NCBI GenBank assembly: GCA_040755755.1
Contig: JBFLZW010000042.1
Span: 21,550 to 85,549 of the forward strand
Source of the DNA: a bacterium
GTDB lineage: Bacteria; SZUA-182; DTGQ01
Reading direction: 5' to 3'
DNA: 64,000 bases
The translations under genes were made by a program, and so were the position numbers. Within the stretch, counting starts at the first letter, position 1. Each line of letters starts with the position of its first letter. This document shows, one piece after another, positions 45,320 through 53,929 of the stretch. The notes under the pieces were generated by a model, which was given only the letters and a program-made list of their open reading frames with translations, searched no databases and was not told where the DNA came from.

Positions 45320-46532
45320 AAGAATATTGATCTTCCTGCTCTTCATCTTTCCGATCATCCTCCCGCCGGAATCGTGGGGGGCCACACCTGCGGAGGTAAA
45401 CTGCCTCCAGTGCCACCGGGATCTGGAAAAAAAGTTTGCTTCCGGAATTGTCCATCAGGCCATCAGGCAGGATAACTGCACTGGCTGCCATAATCCGCAC
45501 ACGGCAAGCTTTCCGCATTTGCTGGTTCGTACGGGAGCTTCGCTCTGCTATCACTGTCATGAGGAGCGGAAAAAGAAATGGCAGGAGATGAAGATGCATG
45601 CACCGCTTCAGCAGGAAGGGTGCCTTGGCTGTCATGATGCCCATGTCTCCTTGTATCGCTTTCTGGTGAAAGCGGATGGGCAGGCACTTTGCTTCCGGTG
45701 TCATCCGGCTGAGGATTTCCGGAAAAAATATGTGCATCAGCCGGTCAAAGAAGGAAAATGCCGGGCGTGCCATGACTCCCATGCCTCGAAAGAAAATTTT
45801 CTCCTCGTTGCTTCGCCCAAAAAAATATGCCTTATCTGTCATGGACAGAAAAACCTGACCGAGCTTCACCAGGGGGTTGACGTTCGCGGCAGCGAATGTA
45901 CGCTCTGCCACAGCCCGCATGCTTCGGGCAGCAGGGGATTGCTCTATGATTTTAGCCACAAGCCGTATCAGGAGCGGCAGTGCCGTCAATGCCATAAGAA
46001 TGAGAAAGAAATGCAAAGAACCTTTGTTGCTCAAGGCGCGAATCTATGCTATACTTGCCACCAGAAAGAGAAGGAGCGATTCCAGGGGGCGTCCCGCAGC
46101 CATATGGCCAGCGGTGACGATGAGTGTGTATATTGTCATACTCCGCATGTCTCCCTGCGAAAAGATCTGACTCGACGGGATGTCAGGACTCTCTGTTTGA
46201 GCTGTCATCCCGGGATGGCAGTCCGGCTGAAGGAGGATGCCGAGAGCTTCAGGCATCCGGAAGTTGTGAAGGGAAACTGCACCAGTTGCCATGATCCCCA
46301 TTCCTCTTCACAAGCAAAATTTTTTAAGGCAAATTCTCTCGAATTATGCACTAAATGTCATGCCAGGCAAAAGAAGGCCAGCCATCCGACAGGAGAGAAA
46401 GCTATCGACCCCAGAGACCGGAAAAGTCCGATCATGTGCGATACCTGCCATGATCCGATGGGGACAAAATTCAAATATTCTTTGCGCCTGGATGGCTCAG
46501 AGGCACTGTGCAAGCAATGTCACAAGAGATGA
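45309..46532 (+). CDS. 16-haem cytochrome c (doubled CXXCH repeats)
   Basis: 407 residues from the ATG at 45309, which gives a signal peptide LDRRILIFLLFIFPIILPP with cleavage near SWGA; the frame is open further upstream inside the previous gene. Sixteen CXXCH motifs are spaced in pairs as in the 26-haem protein, with shared linkers (VHQPVKEGKCRACHDSHAS, FRHPEVVKGNCTSCHDPHSS). It has no lipobox, so it is likely periplasmic or secreted. The start overlaps the previous stop and the stop overlaps the next start (ATGA), giving a tightly coupled trio. Confidence 0.9.
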   Translation: MLDRRILIFLLFIFPIILPPESWGATPAEVNCLQCHRDLEKKFASGIVHQAIRQDNCTGCHNPHTASFPHLLVRTGASLCYHCHEERKKKWQEMKMHAPLQQEGCLGCHDAHVSLYRFLVKADGQALCFRCHPAEDFRKKYVHQPVKEGKCRACHDSHASKENFLLVASPKKICLICHGQKNLTELHQGVDVRGSECTLCHSPHASGSRGLLYDFSHKPYQERQCRQCHKNEKEMQRTFVAQGANLCYTCHQKEKERFQGASRSHMASGDDECVYCHTPHVSLRKDLTRRDVRTLCLSCHPGMAVRLKEDAESFRHPEVVKGNCTSCHDPHSSSQAKFFKANSLELCTKCHARQKKASHPTGEKAIDPRDRKSPIMCDTCHDPMGTKFKYSLRLDGSEALCKQCHKR

Positions 46533-48061
46533 GCAAGGTCATGGACAGGATGACAGCAGGAATGAGGAAAATTTGGGGAATCTGCCTGGTGAGTATGCTT
46601 TTATTGTCAGGCTGTGGTGCTCTGCTTGCCGGATCACAGAAGCCCTCCCGGTTCCCGGAAGGCACGCTCCGTCTTGCCGTACAGTTTCAGAGTCCGGGCC
46701 ATGAGGAAATCTCTTTCATGGTCCGGGACATTCAGGCCACCCGTGCTGACGGCATGGTGTTTTCCCGGCCTGTTGAGCAGGTTTTGCGGGCAGGATCCGA
46801 GCCGCGTCAGGTGATATTCGAGGTCAGGCTGCCGACCGGAGCTTACCAGAAAATAGGCCTGTGGTTCGCTGATGCGGCTCTTCACCAGCCCTCGGCTGAT
46901 ATTCCCCTCGATGTTCCCCAGGAATATACTTTTTTGGACCTTCCCGTACTGATACACCCGCAGGGAACTGTCGAGGCGCATATTAACCTCGAGGTAAGGT
47001 CTCAAAGCAGGGGCAAGAATGCGGCGACCGGTACCGGAGAAAGGATGCTGTTTTCCGCCAGACTGACCCACGGGAAAAAAACGGCAGCTCTGAAGTCTCT
47101 GATGCTGTATGTTACCAACACGGCGGATAATACCGTCTCGGTCCTGGACCGGGTCAATAACTCGCTGGTTTCGGTGATTCAGGTGGGGAAACGTCCGCAG
47201 GGAATCGTGGTCAATGAGCGGGGCACCTATGCTTACGTGGCCAATGCAGGCTCCACTACGGTTTCAGTCATCGATACCATGACCAGCGAGGTGGAAGACA
47301 CTATTGACCTGCCGCTCGCCATTCATCCTTCCGGTATAACCATCACTCCTGATGGCAGGTATGTGTTCACCGCCAACAGGGAGAGCGATAACGTGACCAT
47401 GATCGACACCGATCTGAAAAAGTCGATCGATACCTTCGGAGTCGGTCATAAGCCGTTTGATCTTGCGGTCAGTCCCTGCGGACAGTGGCTGTATGTCACC
47501 AACCAGGGCTCCCGTGACCTTTACATTGTCAGTATTGAAAGCCGCAAACTGGTGGACAGGGTCCCGGTGCAGGCGGAAAGCGGAGGGATAGCGGTGGCAG
47601 AGGTCAGCTTTTCGCAGGACCGTCTTTTTATCGCCGATTCCGGATCTTCGGCAGTCCAGGTGTTTGATATTGATCTTGATGCATTACAGAAACAGGAGCG
47701 GGGCGGAAAAAGTCAGTTTTCTCCCGGGCATTCGGTGAAAAAATCTTTCCTGCTTCAGGGGGAGTATAGTCCCTCCCGTCTCGTTCTGGATGAAGAGCGG
47801 GGGAAGCTGTATGTCGCCAATCGGAAAGATAATTCGGTCAGCAGTTTTTCTGTTGCCTCGAACTCGTTGAATATTCAGGAGAATCGATATCAGGTAGGCC
47901 GCAATCCGACAGGGTTGGCTCTTGACAGCGCGCGAAATTACCTTTATGTTGTTAATAGTGCAGAAGACAGCCTTTCAATTATCGATCTGCGTCAGGAACG
48001 TGTTGTTGAGTCGATCAGAGTTGGAAGAGAACCGTTTGGAGTGGACTTGATTCGAAAATAA
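46529..48061 (+). CDS. YVTN beta-propeller lipoprotein
   Basis: 510 residues from the ATG at 46529, which overlaps the previous TGA; starts at 46541-46562 are alternatives. The signal sequence ends MLLLSGC, with the lipid cysteine at residue 29. An N-terminal ~150-residue beta domain (LRLAVQFQSPGHEEISFMVR) precedes a seven-bladed YVTN propeller (LYVTNTADNTVSVLDRVNNS, AYVANAGSTTVSVIDTMTSE, YVVNSAEDSLSIIDLRQERV). YVTN propellers are protein- or surface-binding scaffolds. Coupling to two lipoprotein/secreted cytochromes suggests they act together at the outer membrane. Confidence 0.85.
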   Translation: MSKVMDRMTAGMRKIWGICLVSMLLLSGCGALLAGSQKPSRFPEGTLRLAVQFQSPGHEEISFMVRDIQATRADGMVFSRPVEQVLRAGSEPRQVIFEVRLPTGAYQKIGLWFADAALHQPSADIPLDVPQEYTFLDLPVLIHPQGTVEAHINLEVRSQSRGKNAATGTGERMLFSARLTHGKKTAALKSLMLYVTNTADNTVSVLDRVNNSLVSVIQVGKRPQGIVVNERGTYAYVANAGSTTVSVIDTMTSEVEDTIDLPLAIHPSGITITPDGRYVFTANRESDNVTMIDTDLKKSIDTFGVGHKPFDLAVSPCGQWLYVTNQGSRDLYIVSIESRKLVDRVPVQAESGGIAVAEVSFSQDRLFIADSGSSAVQVFDIDLDALQKQERGGKSQFSPGHSVKKSFLLQGEYSPSRLVLDEERGKLYVANRKDNSVSSFSVASNSLNIQENRYQVGRNPTGLALDSARNYLYVVNSAEDSLSIIDLRQERVVESIRVGREPFGVDLIRK

Positions 48062-48121
48062 TCGAAAATAGTCCGGAACGATGAAGCCACAGGAGAATAT
48101 CGAGAGGAGAGAAAGGTAAAG

Positions 48122-49033
48122 TTGAGCAGGACCGGGAAGGGCAGATTTCAGAAGTCAGGGGCTGGGTTGTTCGCAGGCGTGTTTCTCCTCATTTGTGGCT
48201 GGACAACCATGCTGTCTGCCGCCCCTGATACGAGCACAAAGAAAAATCCTCATCAGGAGAGTATTCAATCCTTTCAGGAAAGCTGTCGCGGGTGTCATTC
48301 CTCCGATCCCCTGAAGATGAGTCAGCAGGCGCTCGATACGGTCAATTTCGAGCGGAGCAAGGAACAATGCAGAACCTGCCATACCATTCCCCGAAGCTGT
48401 AATCTGATATCCACGAGGACATCGACCCGAATCCTCAAATCTCAACTCCAGTACCTGGGGCTTCCTCTGGTATCGGAGTCCATCCATTGTGCAAGCTGCC
48501 ACGTTTTCCATGATCAGAAGGGCCGGAAGGAAGCAAACGATCGTAAGCTCAACGGCCTTTATCCCAACTTCTGGTTCCGCGCCCAGCAGATTGAACCGCA
48601 CCAGGCAAATGTATTCTGTCAGCTCTGCCATGAAGGGGAACCGGAACCTTCGACCCCTGAGCGGAAAGCTGACCCGAAAATCAGATTCAAGGGAGATCGG
48701 GTAGCTGTCTGTACCCAGTGTCACGATGGGAAAAAGGCGCGGGCGGATAACCATCCGGTCCGTGTTGCCCCCACCAAGGAAAAGGGAGTCAATGTCCCTG
48801 AGACCTTCCCATTGAGCGATGGAAAGGTGACCTGCATCACCTGCCATCTGATGCCCTGCCTGGGTGGAAAAATTGAAAAGAACCTTTTACGGGGCGGCCC
48901 GTATGAAAAAAGGGTCGATATCTGTCTTACCTGCCATATGAAGGAACGCTATCAGGCGGTCAATCCGCACATTCAGGTTGATGAGCAAGGTAAGATAATG
49001 AAAAATAAGTGTTTATATTGTCATATTATTTAG
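48122..49033 (+). CDS. Octahaem c-type cytochrome
   Basis: 303 residues, TTG start with AAAGG six bases upstream. The signal peptide (GAGLFAGVFLLICGWTTML) is cleaved near SAA-PD. Eight CXXCH motifs: CRGCH, CRTCH, CASCH, CQLCH, CTQCH, CITCH, CLTCH and CLYCH. The second half is paralogous to the first half of the next gene: both share KxARADNHPV, the phrase VxVPExFPLxxGKxxCITC with MPC, then RGGPYxxRxDxCLxCH. Most likely periplasmic. Confidence 0.88.
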   Translation: MSRTGKGRFQKSGAGLFAGVFLLICGWTTMLSAAPDTSTKKNPHQESIQSFQESCRGCHSSDPLKMSQQALDTVNFERSKEQCRTCHTIPRSCNLISTRTSTRILKSQLQYLGLPLVSESIHCASCHVFHDQKGRKEANDRKLNGLYPNFWFRAQQIEPHQANVFCQLCHEGEPEPSTPERKADPKIRFKGDRVAVCTQCHDGKKARADNHPVRVAPTKEKGVNVPETFPLSDGKVTCITCHLMPCLGGKIEKNLLRGGPYEKRVDICLTCHMKERYQAVNPHIQVDEQGKIMKNKCLYCHII

Positions 49034-49047
49034 GTTGAAGGTGAAGG

Positions 49048-50766
49048 ATGGTTAAAGTTCTCTGCTGGTTGTGGGTTGTGTCCCTGATTTCAGGGATGCC
49101 GGGTATCTATTCTGTTCAGGCAGCATCTAGCCGGTCAGTGCATGCTGATCCGCAAAATCTGACCGGCACCAATTGTCTGGATTGCCATATGCAAAAGCCA
49201 CCCGCTCCCGGCACGGCCAGGGAAGAAATCTGGAGCGGCATTGATCCCCGCTCCAGTCAAAAATGCCTTCGGTGTCATGCCGAAGATGTCCCCCCAAGCT
49301 GCAAGCTCAGCTCATCGAAGGAAGTAAGTGCGAGTTTACTTGGTCAGATTCCAAAATTTCCTCTGCCTCTTCTGCAAAATCAGATTGGCTGTCCAAGCTG
49401 CCATATCACTCACCTGGTGCCGGAAAAAGAGAAAAACCCCTTCCTGCTGCGGAAGGAGCATCAGGCTTTTCTCAAGATGGCTGAAAGCATCAATCCCCAT
49501 AAATCGGGCATATTCTGCTTTCAGTGCCATGAGAAAGAGCCCCGTCCGGGGGATAAGGAGCTTCATCTGAAGTCCGGAGGAAATTCCGTCCAGGTGTGCA
49601 GGAGTTGTCATGACAACAAACGGGCCAAGGCGGACAATCACCCCGTAGGTATCATTCCATCCAAAGAGCGGGGGGTAAAAGTTCCGGAAAAATTCCCGCT
49701 GAAAGAGGGAAAACTTGCCTGTATAACCTGCCATCAGATGCCCTGCCAGGGAAAGACGGAAAGCCTTTTCTTTCTCCGTGGGGGGCCGTATCAGAGGCGG
49801 ATCGATACCTGCCTGGTCTGCCATGTAAGGGAGCAGTATGAAAAGATCAATCCCCACGACCAGGTTACCGAGGCCGGGGAAATCCGTGAGGACCGGTGCC
49901 TGTTTTGTCACGACATCAACAAGGAAAACGCTGCCGGGCTGGCCTTCAAGTTCAAGGCCCCCTTCAAGTTTTACTGTCTCGGCTGTCATCCGATCAGTGT
50001 CGAGAAGCACCCGTTCGGCGCACATCACACCGGACGGCAGTTGCATACTATCTGGGAGGACCTCAAACCTTCGGAGAGGATCGAGCTTTCTCAGCAGGAG
50101 CGGTTCAAGATGTTTCCCATCAGCATCAGCGGGCAAATCATGTGCACTACCTGTCATAATCCTCACGATGTCCGCAAAGGCCCGAAGCTGCGCATCAACG
50201 ATGTCAATAAGAGCTGTCGGCAGTGCCATTATAAGAAGTATGGCCAGATAACCCGGACAGATCTGTCTTCATCCGGCCAGTGGGCCCGGAAACAGGATGC
50301 CCAGGCTCCTTCTCCTGTCCAGGAGACTCCCACGCAAAATGATCTTGACCCGGACAAGGAGGATAAAGTACCATTTGGATACAGGGCATCTCTCAGCTAT
50401 TACTGCATCGGCTGTCATGCCAATAAAGAGACGAATCATCCATACGGAATCGTCCATACCGGTAAATTCGTCAAGCGGTTCTGGGCAAACAAGTTGTCGA
50501 AGGGTGCGATTAATGCCCCTGTAGGTGCTCAGGGCATTGAGAGCAAAGGCGTTGAGAGCAGTGACAGTCTGGATATCCAGATTTTTCCCTTGACCCTGAG
50601 TGGACAAATCGGCTGTTTTACATGCCATGACCCCCATAACGGGGCGAAAGGGCCAAAATTGCGGGTTGAATCGAAAGAAAGGCTGTGCACTCTCTGCCAT
50701 CCGAATCGGGCTGGAATTATCGAAAAATACCTGAGGGAGAATCCGGGGCAGGAAAGGCAAAAGTAG
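49048..50766 (+). CDS. 14-haem c-type cytochrome
   Basis: 572 residues with a signal peptide (VKVLCWLWVVSLISGMPGI, cleavage near VQAA). Fourteen CXXCH motifs. The first eight and their linkers match the previous gene; the last six form two similar blocks, each with a YYCIGCH- or FYCLGCH-type site, a long spacer carrying HPFG/HPYG and HTGxxxxxxW, then two sites followed by GPKLRxxxxxxxCxxCH. The gene therefore looks like the preceding octahaem gene extended by an internal duplication. It starts 14 bases after that gene. Confidence 0.88.
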   Translation: MVKVLCWLWVVSLISGMPGIYSVQAASSRSVHADPQNLTGTNCLDCHMQKPPAPGTAREEIWSGIDPRSSQKCLRCHAEDVPPSCKLSSSKEVSASLLGQIPKFPLPLLQNQIGCPSCHITHLVPEKEKNPFLLRKEHQAFLKMAESINPHKSGIFCFQCHEKEPRPGDKELHLKSGGNSVQVCRSCHDNKRAKADNHPVGIIPSKERGVKVPEKFPLKEGKLACITCHQMPCQGKTESLFFLRGGPYQRRIDTCLVCHVREQYEKINPHDQVTEAGEIREDRCLFCHDINKENAAGLAFKFKAPFKFYCLGCHPISVEKHPFGAHHTGRQLHTIWEDLKPSERIELSQQERFKMFPISISGQIMCTTCHNPHDVRKGPKLRINDVNKSCRQCHYKKYGQITRTDLSSSGQWARKQDAQAPSPVQETPTQNDLDPDKEDKVPFGYRASLSYYCIGCHANKETNHPYGIVHTGKFVKRFWANKLSKGAINAPVGAQGIESKGVESSDSLDIQIFPLTLSGQIGCFTCHDPHNGAKGPKLRVESKERLCTLCHPNRAGIIEKYLRENPGQERQK

Positions 50767-50870
50767 GGTAAAGGCAAGACAAAAACCGAAAAGGAGCCTA
50801 TGAGAAGTATGCGGCCAGGTGGAGCGTGCGGGTGCCCGGTTAATTTTTATTTGCCTTTTCTTTGAGACTA

Positions 50871-50947
50871 TGTTATTAAATAACATAAATACCCCCGGCT
50901 TACAGAATAGTATCCCATATCTGCGAATAAGAGCTTCGTTGAAGCTC
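50871..50947 (+). promoter_or_regulatory. Regulatory-looking gap with two inverted repeats before the membrane electron-transfer module
   Basis: The 249 bases between the 14-haem gene and the octahaem/cytochrome b module are the longest gap on the plus strand between the giant cytochrome and 58.5 kb. They contain a palindrome TGTTATT-A-AATAACA (50871-50885), possibly an operator, and a hairpin GAGCTTC-GTT-GAAGCTC (50931-50947) without a U-tract. A separate promoter for the downstream module is likely but not proved. Confidence 0.35.
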
Positions 50948-51015
50948 AAACATAGTGTCGCCTTTTTATGCTATTTTAAATCCATAACTCATCAAAACAA
51001 TAGGAGTCCGTCCCC

Positions 51016-52170
51016 ATGGCAGATAAAAGAGTTCCTCAGTTCGCTTTCCTGCTTATAGTCCTATGTTTCATGATCTTCGTTTGCCTCTCCTGGAGCCCCC
51101 GATCTGCACGGGCAGCAGATCAGGAGAACTGCATGCTGTGCCACCGATATTCCGGCCTTGGATGCTTCGACAAGGAAACGGGAGCTAAAAGGATATTCTA
51201 CGTGAGCGAGGGGCTCTACCGGAATACCGTTCATACCGGCGTTCTGTGCAGTCACTGCCACATGGATGTTACCGAGGTTCCCCATAAGCCGGCCAAAAAA
51301 GTTAACTGCGGGACTCAGTGTCATGTCAAGGATCCTTCCACCAACAAAGATTTTTCCCACAAGATCGTGGTCGATGAGTTTAAAAAGAGTGTCCACGGCA
51401 AGTCACCTCTCTTCACTTTTGAGGATGGGCAGCCGCGATGTAAATACTGTCATACCAACCCTCTGTATTCACCCCTGAAAGGAATCATGGCCCAGAAACC
51501 GGGGTGTGAATCCGAAGCCCTGGCCAGATGCGTGGCCTGCCACGAAAAAAGCCCCTGGGCCAGCAGGTTCTTGAAACATTTCGCTTCCCGGACCGCTCCG
51601 CGATGGGATAAAAAACAGATCGTCGATCTTTGCAATAACTGCCATGCGGATAAAAAGCTGATGCAGGGTTTTGGGCTTGAAAGCACGGAAAACTTCAAAC
51701 AGTCCTTCCATTGGCGAAACGTGAAATACGAAGCTGAAAACGGCGCTGACTGCATAACTTGTCATGGCCCGCAGAAACTGGGCTTCTCAGCTCATGCGAT
51801 TTTGGCGGTGGATGATCCGAAGTCCGCGCTTTTCATCGATAATCGCACCAAAACCTGCGGCCAGGAAGGGTGTCATACAGGAGCCAACAAATTTTTCGCA
51901 TCGGGTGCGGTTCACGCTACCGGCGTAAAGACAGCCCTGCTGGAAAAGCAATTGCGGGATGAGGGAGAAGATTTGACGCCGGAGGCGAAGAAGAAGCTGC
52001 GGGCTAAAATTGATGATACCAGTATGACCAAGCTGCAAATAACTATCATCTGGGGTATCAAGACCTTCTACAAGATAATGATCGTTTTGGTTGGTGGTTT
52101 TATGTTCATCCATCAGCTGCTGGACTTGAGAATAACTTTGAAAGAGAGAAGAGAAGGGAGGCATCATTAA
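51016..52170 (+). CDS. Octahaem cytochrome c with C-terminal membrane anchor
   Basis: 384 residues; AGGAG nine bases before the ATG. A signal/anchor segment lies at residues 9-34 (FAFLLIVLCFMIFVCLSW). The haem motifs are CMLCH, CSHCH, CGTQCH (CX3CH), CKYCH, CVACH, CNNCH, CITCH and CGQEGCH (CX4CH). A transmembrane helix at about 340-370 ends in a basic tail. It is one base upstream of a cytochrome b gene. An anchored multihaem beside a di-haem b subunit is the layout of menaquinol-oxidising Cbc-type complexes of Geobacter and relatives, so it is the probable periplasmic electron acceptor of such a complex. Confidence 0.85.
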   Translation: MADKRVPQFAFLLIVLCFMIFVCLSWSPRSARAADQENCMLCHRYSGLGCFDKETGAKRIFYVSEGLYRNTVHTGVLCSHCHMDVTEVPHKPAKKVNCGTQCHVKDPSTNKDFSHKIVVDEFKKSVHGKSPLFTFEDGQPRCKYCHTNPLYSPLKGIMAQKPGCESEALARCVACHEKSPWASRFLKHFASRTAPRWDKKQIVDLCNNCHADKKLMQGFGLESTENFKQSFHWRNVKYEAENGADCITCHGPQKLGFSAHAILAVDDPKSALFIDNRTKTCGQEGCHTGANKFFASGAVHATGVKTALLEKQLRDEGEDLTPEAKKKLRAKIDDTSMTKLQITIIWGIKTFYKIMIVLVGGFMFIHQLLDLRITLKERREGRHH

Positions 52171-52171
52171 C

Positions 52172-52966
52172 ATGGCGAAGAAATGGGGCAGAAGAGCTGA
52201 AGATCAGGAATACTTTCCGCGCCTTTTGCGGGCGGAAGTTTGGCAGCATAATATTGTCTGGATCTGTTTTGTTCTCCTGGTAGCTACCGGAATGATGTCG
52301 TTGATACCGACTGACTGGGTAACGGCCATGTTTGGCAGATATACCGGCCCGGTATATTATTACCGCCATGTCGCTCATCTTATCCTGGCCGCCCTTTTAA
52401 TTTTCGGCTCTGTCTGGCATCTTGCCTACGGAGCATTCACCAAGCCGGGAAGACAGATGCTGCTCGATATGATTCCCAACCTGACGGATGCGATCCAGAT
52501 GAAGCAGAACATCCAATACATGCTCGGCATGACCGATGAAAAGCCGAAATTCGACCGTTTCGATTACCGGGAAAAGATGGAGTATATCTTTGGGCTGATC
52601 GGTACAACGGTCATCTGTGTCACCGGTGTGGTAATGACCTTTGAACAGTTATTTCCCAGGTTTCTGGTCGATGTCTGCGGTACCGTCCATCTGTGCGAAG
52701 CTACCCTGGCCAGTATCACCATTTCGATCTGGCATTTTTACGGGGTACACTGGAAACCGGGTAAATTCCCCCAGGACACCTCATGGATCGATGGGCTGGT
52801 AAGCATGGAGCATTTAAAACATGAACATCCTCTCCAGTGGGAGCGGGTGATGAAGGAGCGACAAATGGCCAAGGAAGGATTGAAAGGTGCCTCCTCAGCA
52901 GCTACCTCATGGGGTGGGCAGCACGATCATCATCATAACAACACGTTGGAAGCGGAGGAGGAATAA
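52172..52966 (+). CDS. Di-haem cytochrome b membrane subunit (FdnI/HydC-like)
   Basis: 264 residues with four main hydrophobic helices at about 27-46, 62-84, 140-160 and 173-192. Histidines suited to b-haem ligation are His26, His66, His69, His83, His173 and His188. This matches the cytochrome b561-type family used by formate dehydrogenases, hydrogenases and Cbc complexes to exchange electrons with quinone. The C-terminus is cytoplasmic and histidine-rich. It lies between an octahaem and a trihaem cytochrome gene, one and three bases away, so all three should form one complex. Confidence 0.85.
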   Translation: MAKKWGRRAEDQEYFPRLLRAEVWQHNIVWICFVLLVATGMMSLIPTDWVTAMFGRYTGPVYYYRHVAHLILAALLIFGSVWHLAYGAFTKPGRQMLLDMIPNLTDAIQMKQNIQYMLGMTDEKPKFDRFDYREKMEYIFGLIGTTVICVTGVVMTFEQLFPRFLVDVCGTVHLCEATLASITISIWHFYGVHWKPGKFPQDTSWIDGLVSMEHLKHEHPLQWERVMKERQMAKEGLKGASSAATSWGGQHDHHHNNTLEAEEE

Positions 52967-52969
52967 GCA

Positions 52970-53929
52970 ATGGGGCTCAAAGGTCGAGGAAATGTGGCGA
53001 AGGCCATCAGCGGTATATCGGCAATATTCCTGGTAATATCCCTGCTCATGATGATAAAGGTGTTCTTTTTCCCCAAAAAAGGGGTCCAGCATGGTGCCCC
53101 GGTTGTCGAATTTGAGAAGGTAAAACCGGCAACCGCCCCTCAGGAGGCTCCTGAAATCAAGCTCGCCAATAAGGATGTCTTTTCCAATATTCTCAAAACA
53201 AAGACTTATTCTCAAATGGAGCATTTTCATAATATCGATAATACCCTGGATATCAAAAAGCGGGTCCCAACGCTCTGCCTGATCTGTCATGGAAATTATC
53301 CTCATAGTAAAAACAAGGAAGTGCGGGCGCTGTACAATATGCATACCTATTTTTGCGCCTGTGAAACCTGTCACCTCCGCTCTCAGAAAGTTGTCTTCAC
53401 CTGGTTTGACAACTATACCGGCGAGCAGATTCCGGAGATCAAGGAGCGGGTTCCCGATGGGGCCTATGCTGGAAATTATGGAGCCAGAATTGTACCCTGC
53501 CTGCTGGATAAAATTGGAAAACACCGAAGGCTCGATCAGCCGATTTCCGAGGAGTATGCAAAAGAGTATTTAAAACTCTGGGCCCAGTATACCTACGATC
53601 AGCAATCTCAGGCCAAGGCCGAAGCACATAAAGGACTGGCTCAGGAGCCTGTTACCTGTACGGAGTGTCACCGGAGGAGAAATCCCTATCTGGACTTCAA
53701 GGCGCTCGGATATCCTCAGCATCTGTGTGACGAGTTCACCGGAACGGAAGTTGCCGGGATGGTGGCTAAATATAAATCTCTGAAGCTGCCCACCATGTTT
53801 CGACCGGAAAATATCATCGAGGGTAAGGAAAATTTGAAGGAAGGCAAGATTCCTCTTCCGGTGGAAAGTCAAGAGGGCGGCTTTGTGGATGAGAGCGGCG
53901 CTGTTGGCGAGAGTGGTGTGAAGGAATGA
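52970..53929 (+). CDS. Membrane-anchored trihaem cytochrome c
   Basis: 319 residues. An uncleaved-looking N-terminal helix lies at about 13-34 (ISGISAIFLVISLLMMIKV), then a proline-rich linker. Three haem motifs follow: CLICH, CETCH within CACETCH, and CTECH. Extra cysteines (IVPCLLDK, HLCDEF) may form a disulphide. The C-terminal tail is acidic and low-complexity. Third gene of the octahaem/cytochrome b module; its stop overlaps the start of the next NHL gene (ATGA). Confidence 0.85.
   Translation: MGLKGRGNVAKAISGISAIFLVISLLMMIKVFFFPKKGVQHGAPVVEFEKVKPATAPQEAPEIKLANKDVFSNILKTKTYSQMEHFHNIDNTLDIKKRVPTLCLICHGNYPHSKNKEVRALYNMHTYFCACETCHLRSQKVVFTWFDNYTGEQIPEIKERVPDGAYAGNYGARIVPCLLDKIGKHRRLDQPISEEYAKEYLKLWAQYTYDQQSQAKAEAHKGLAQEPVTCTECHRRRNPYLDFKALGYPQHLCDEFTGTEVAGMVAKYKSLKLPTMFRPENIIEGKENLKEGKIPLPVESQEGGFVDESGAVGESGVKE

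Noticed and set aside
43295-46532. CRISPR-like regular repeats
   Set aside because: The periodicity comes from ~45-residue haem units in coding sequence; the DNA repeats are imperfect and in frame.
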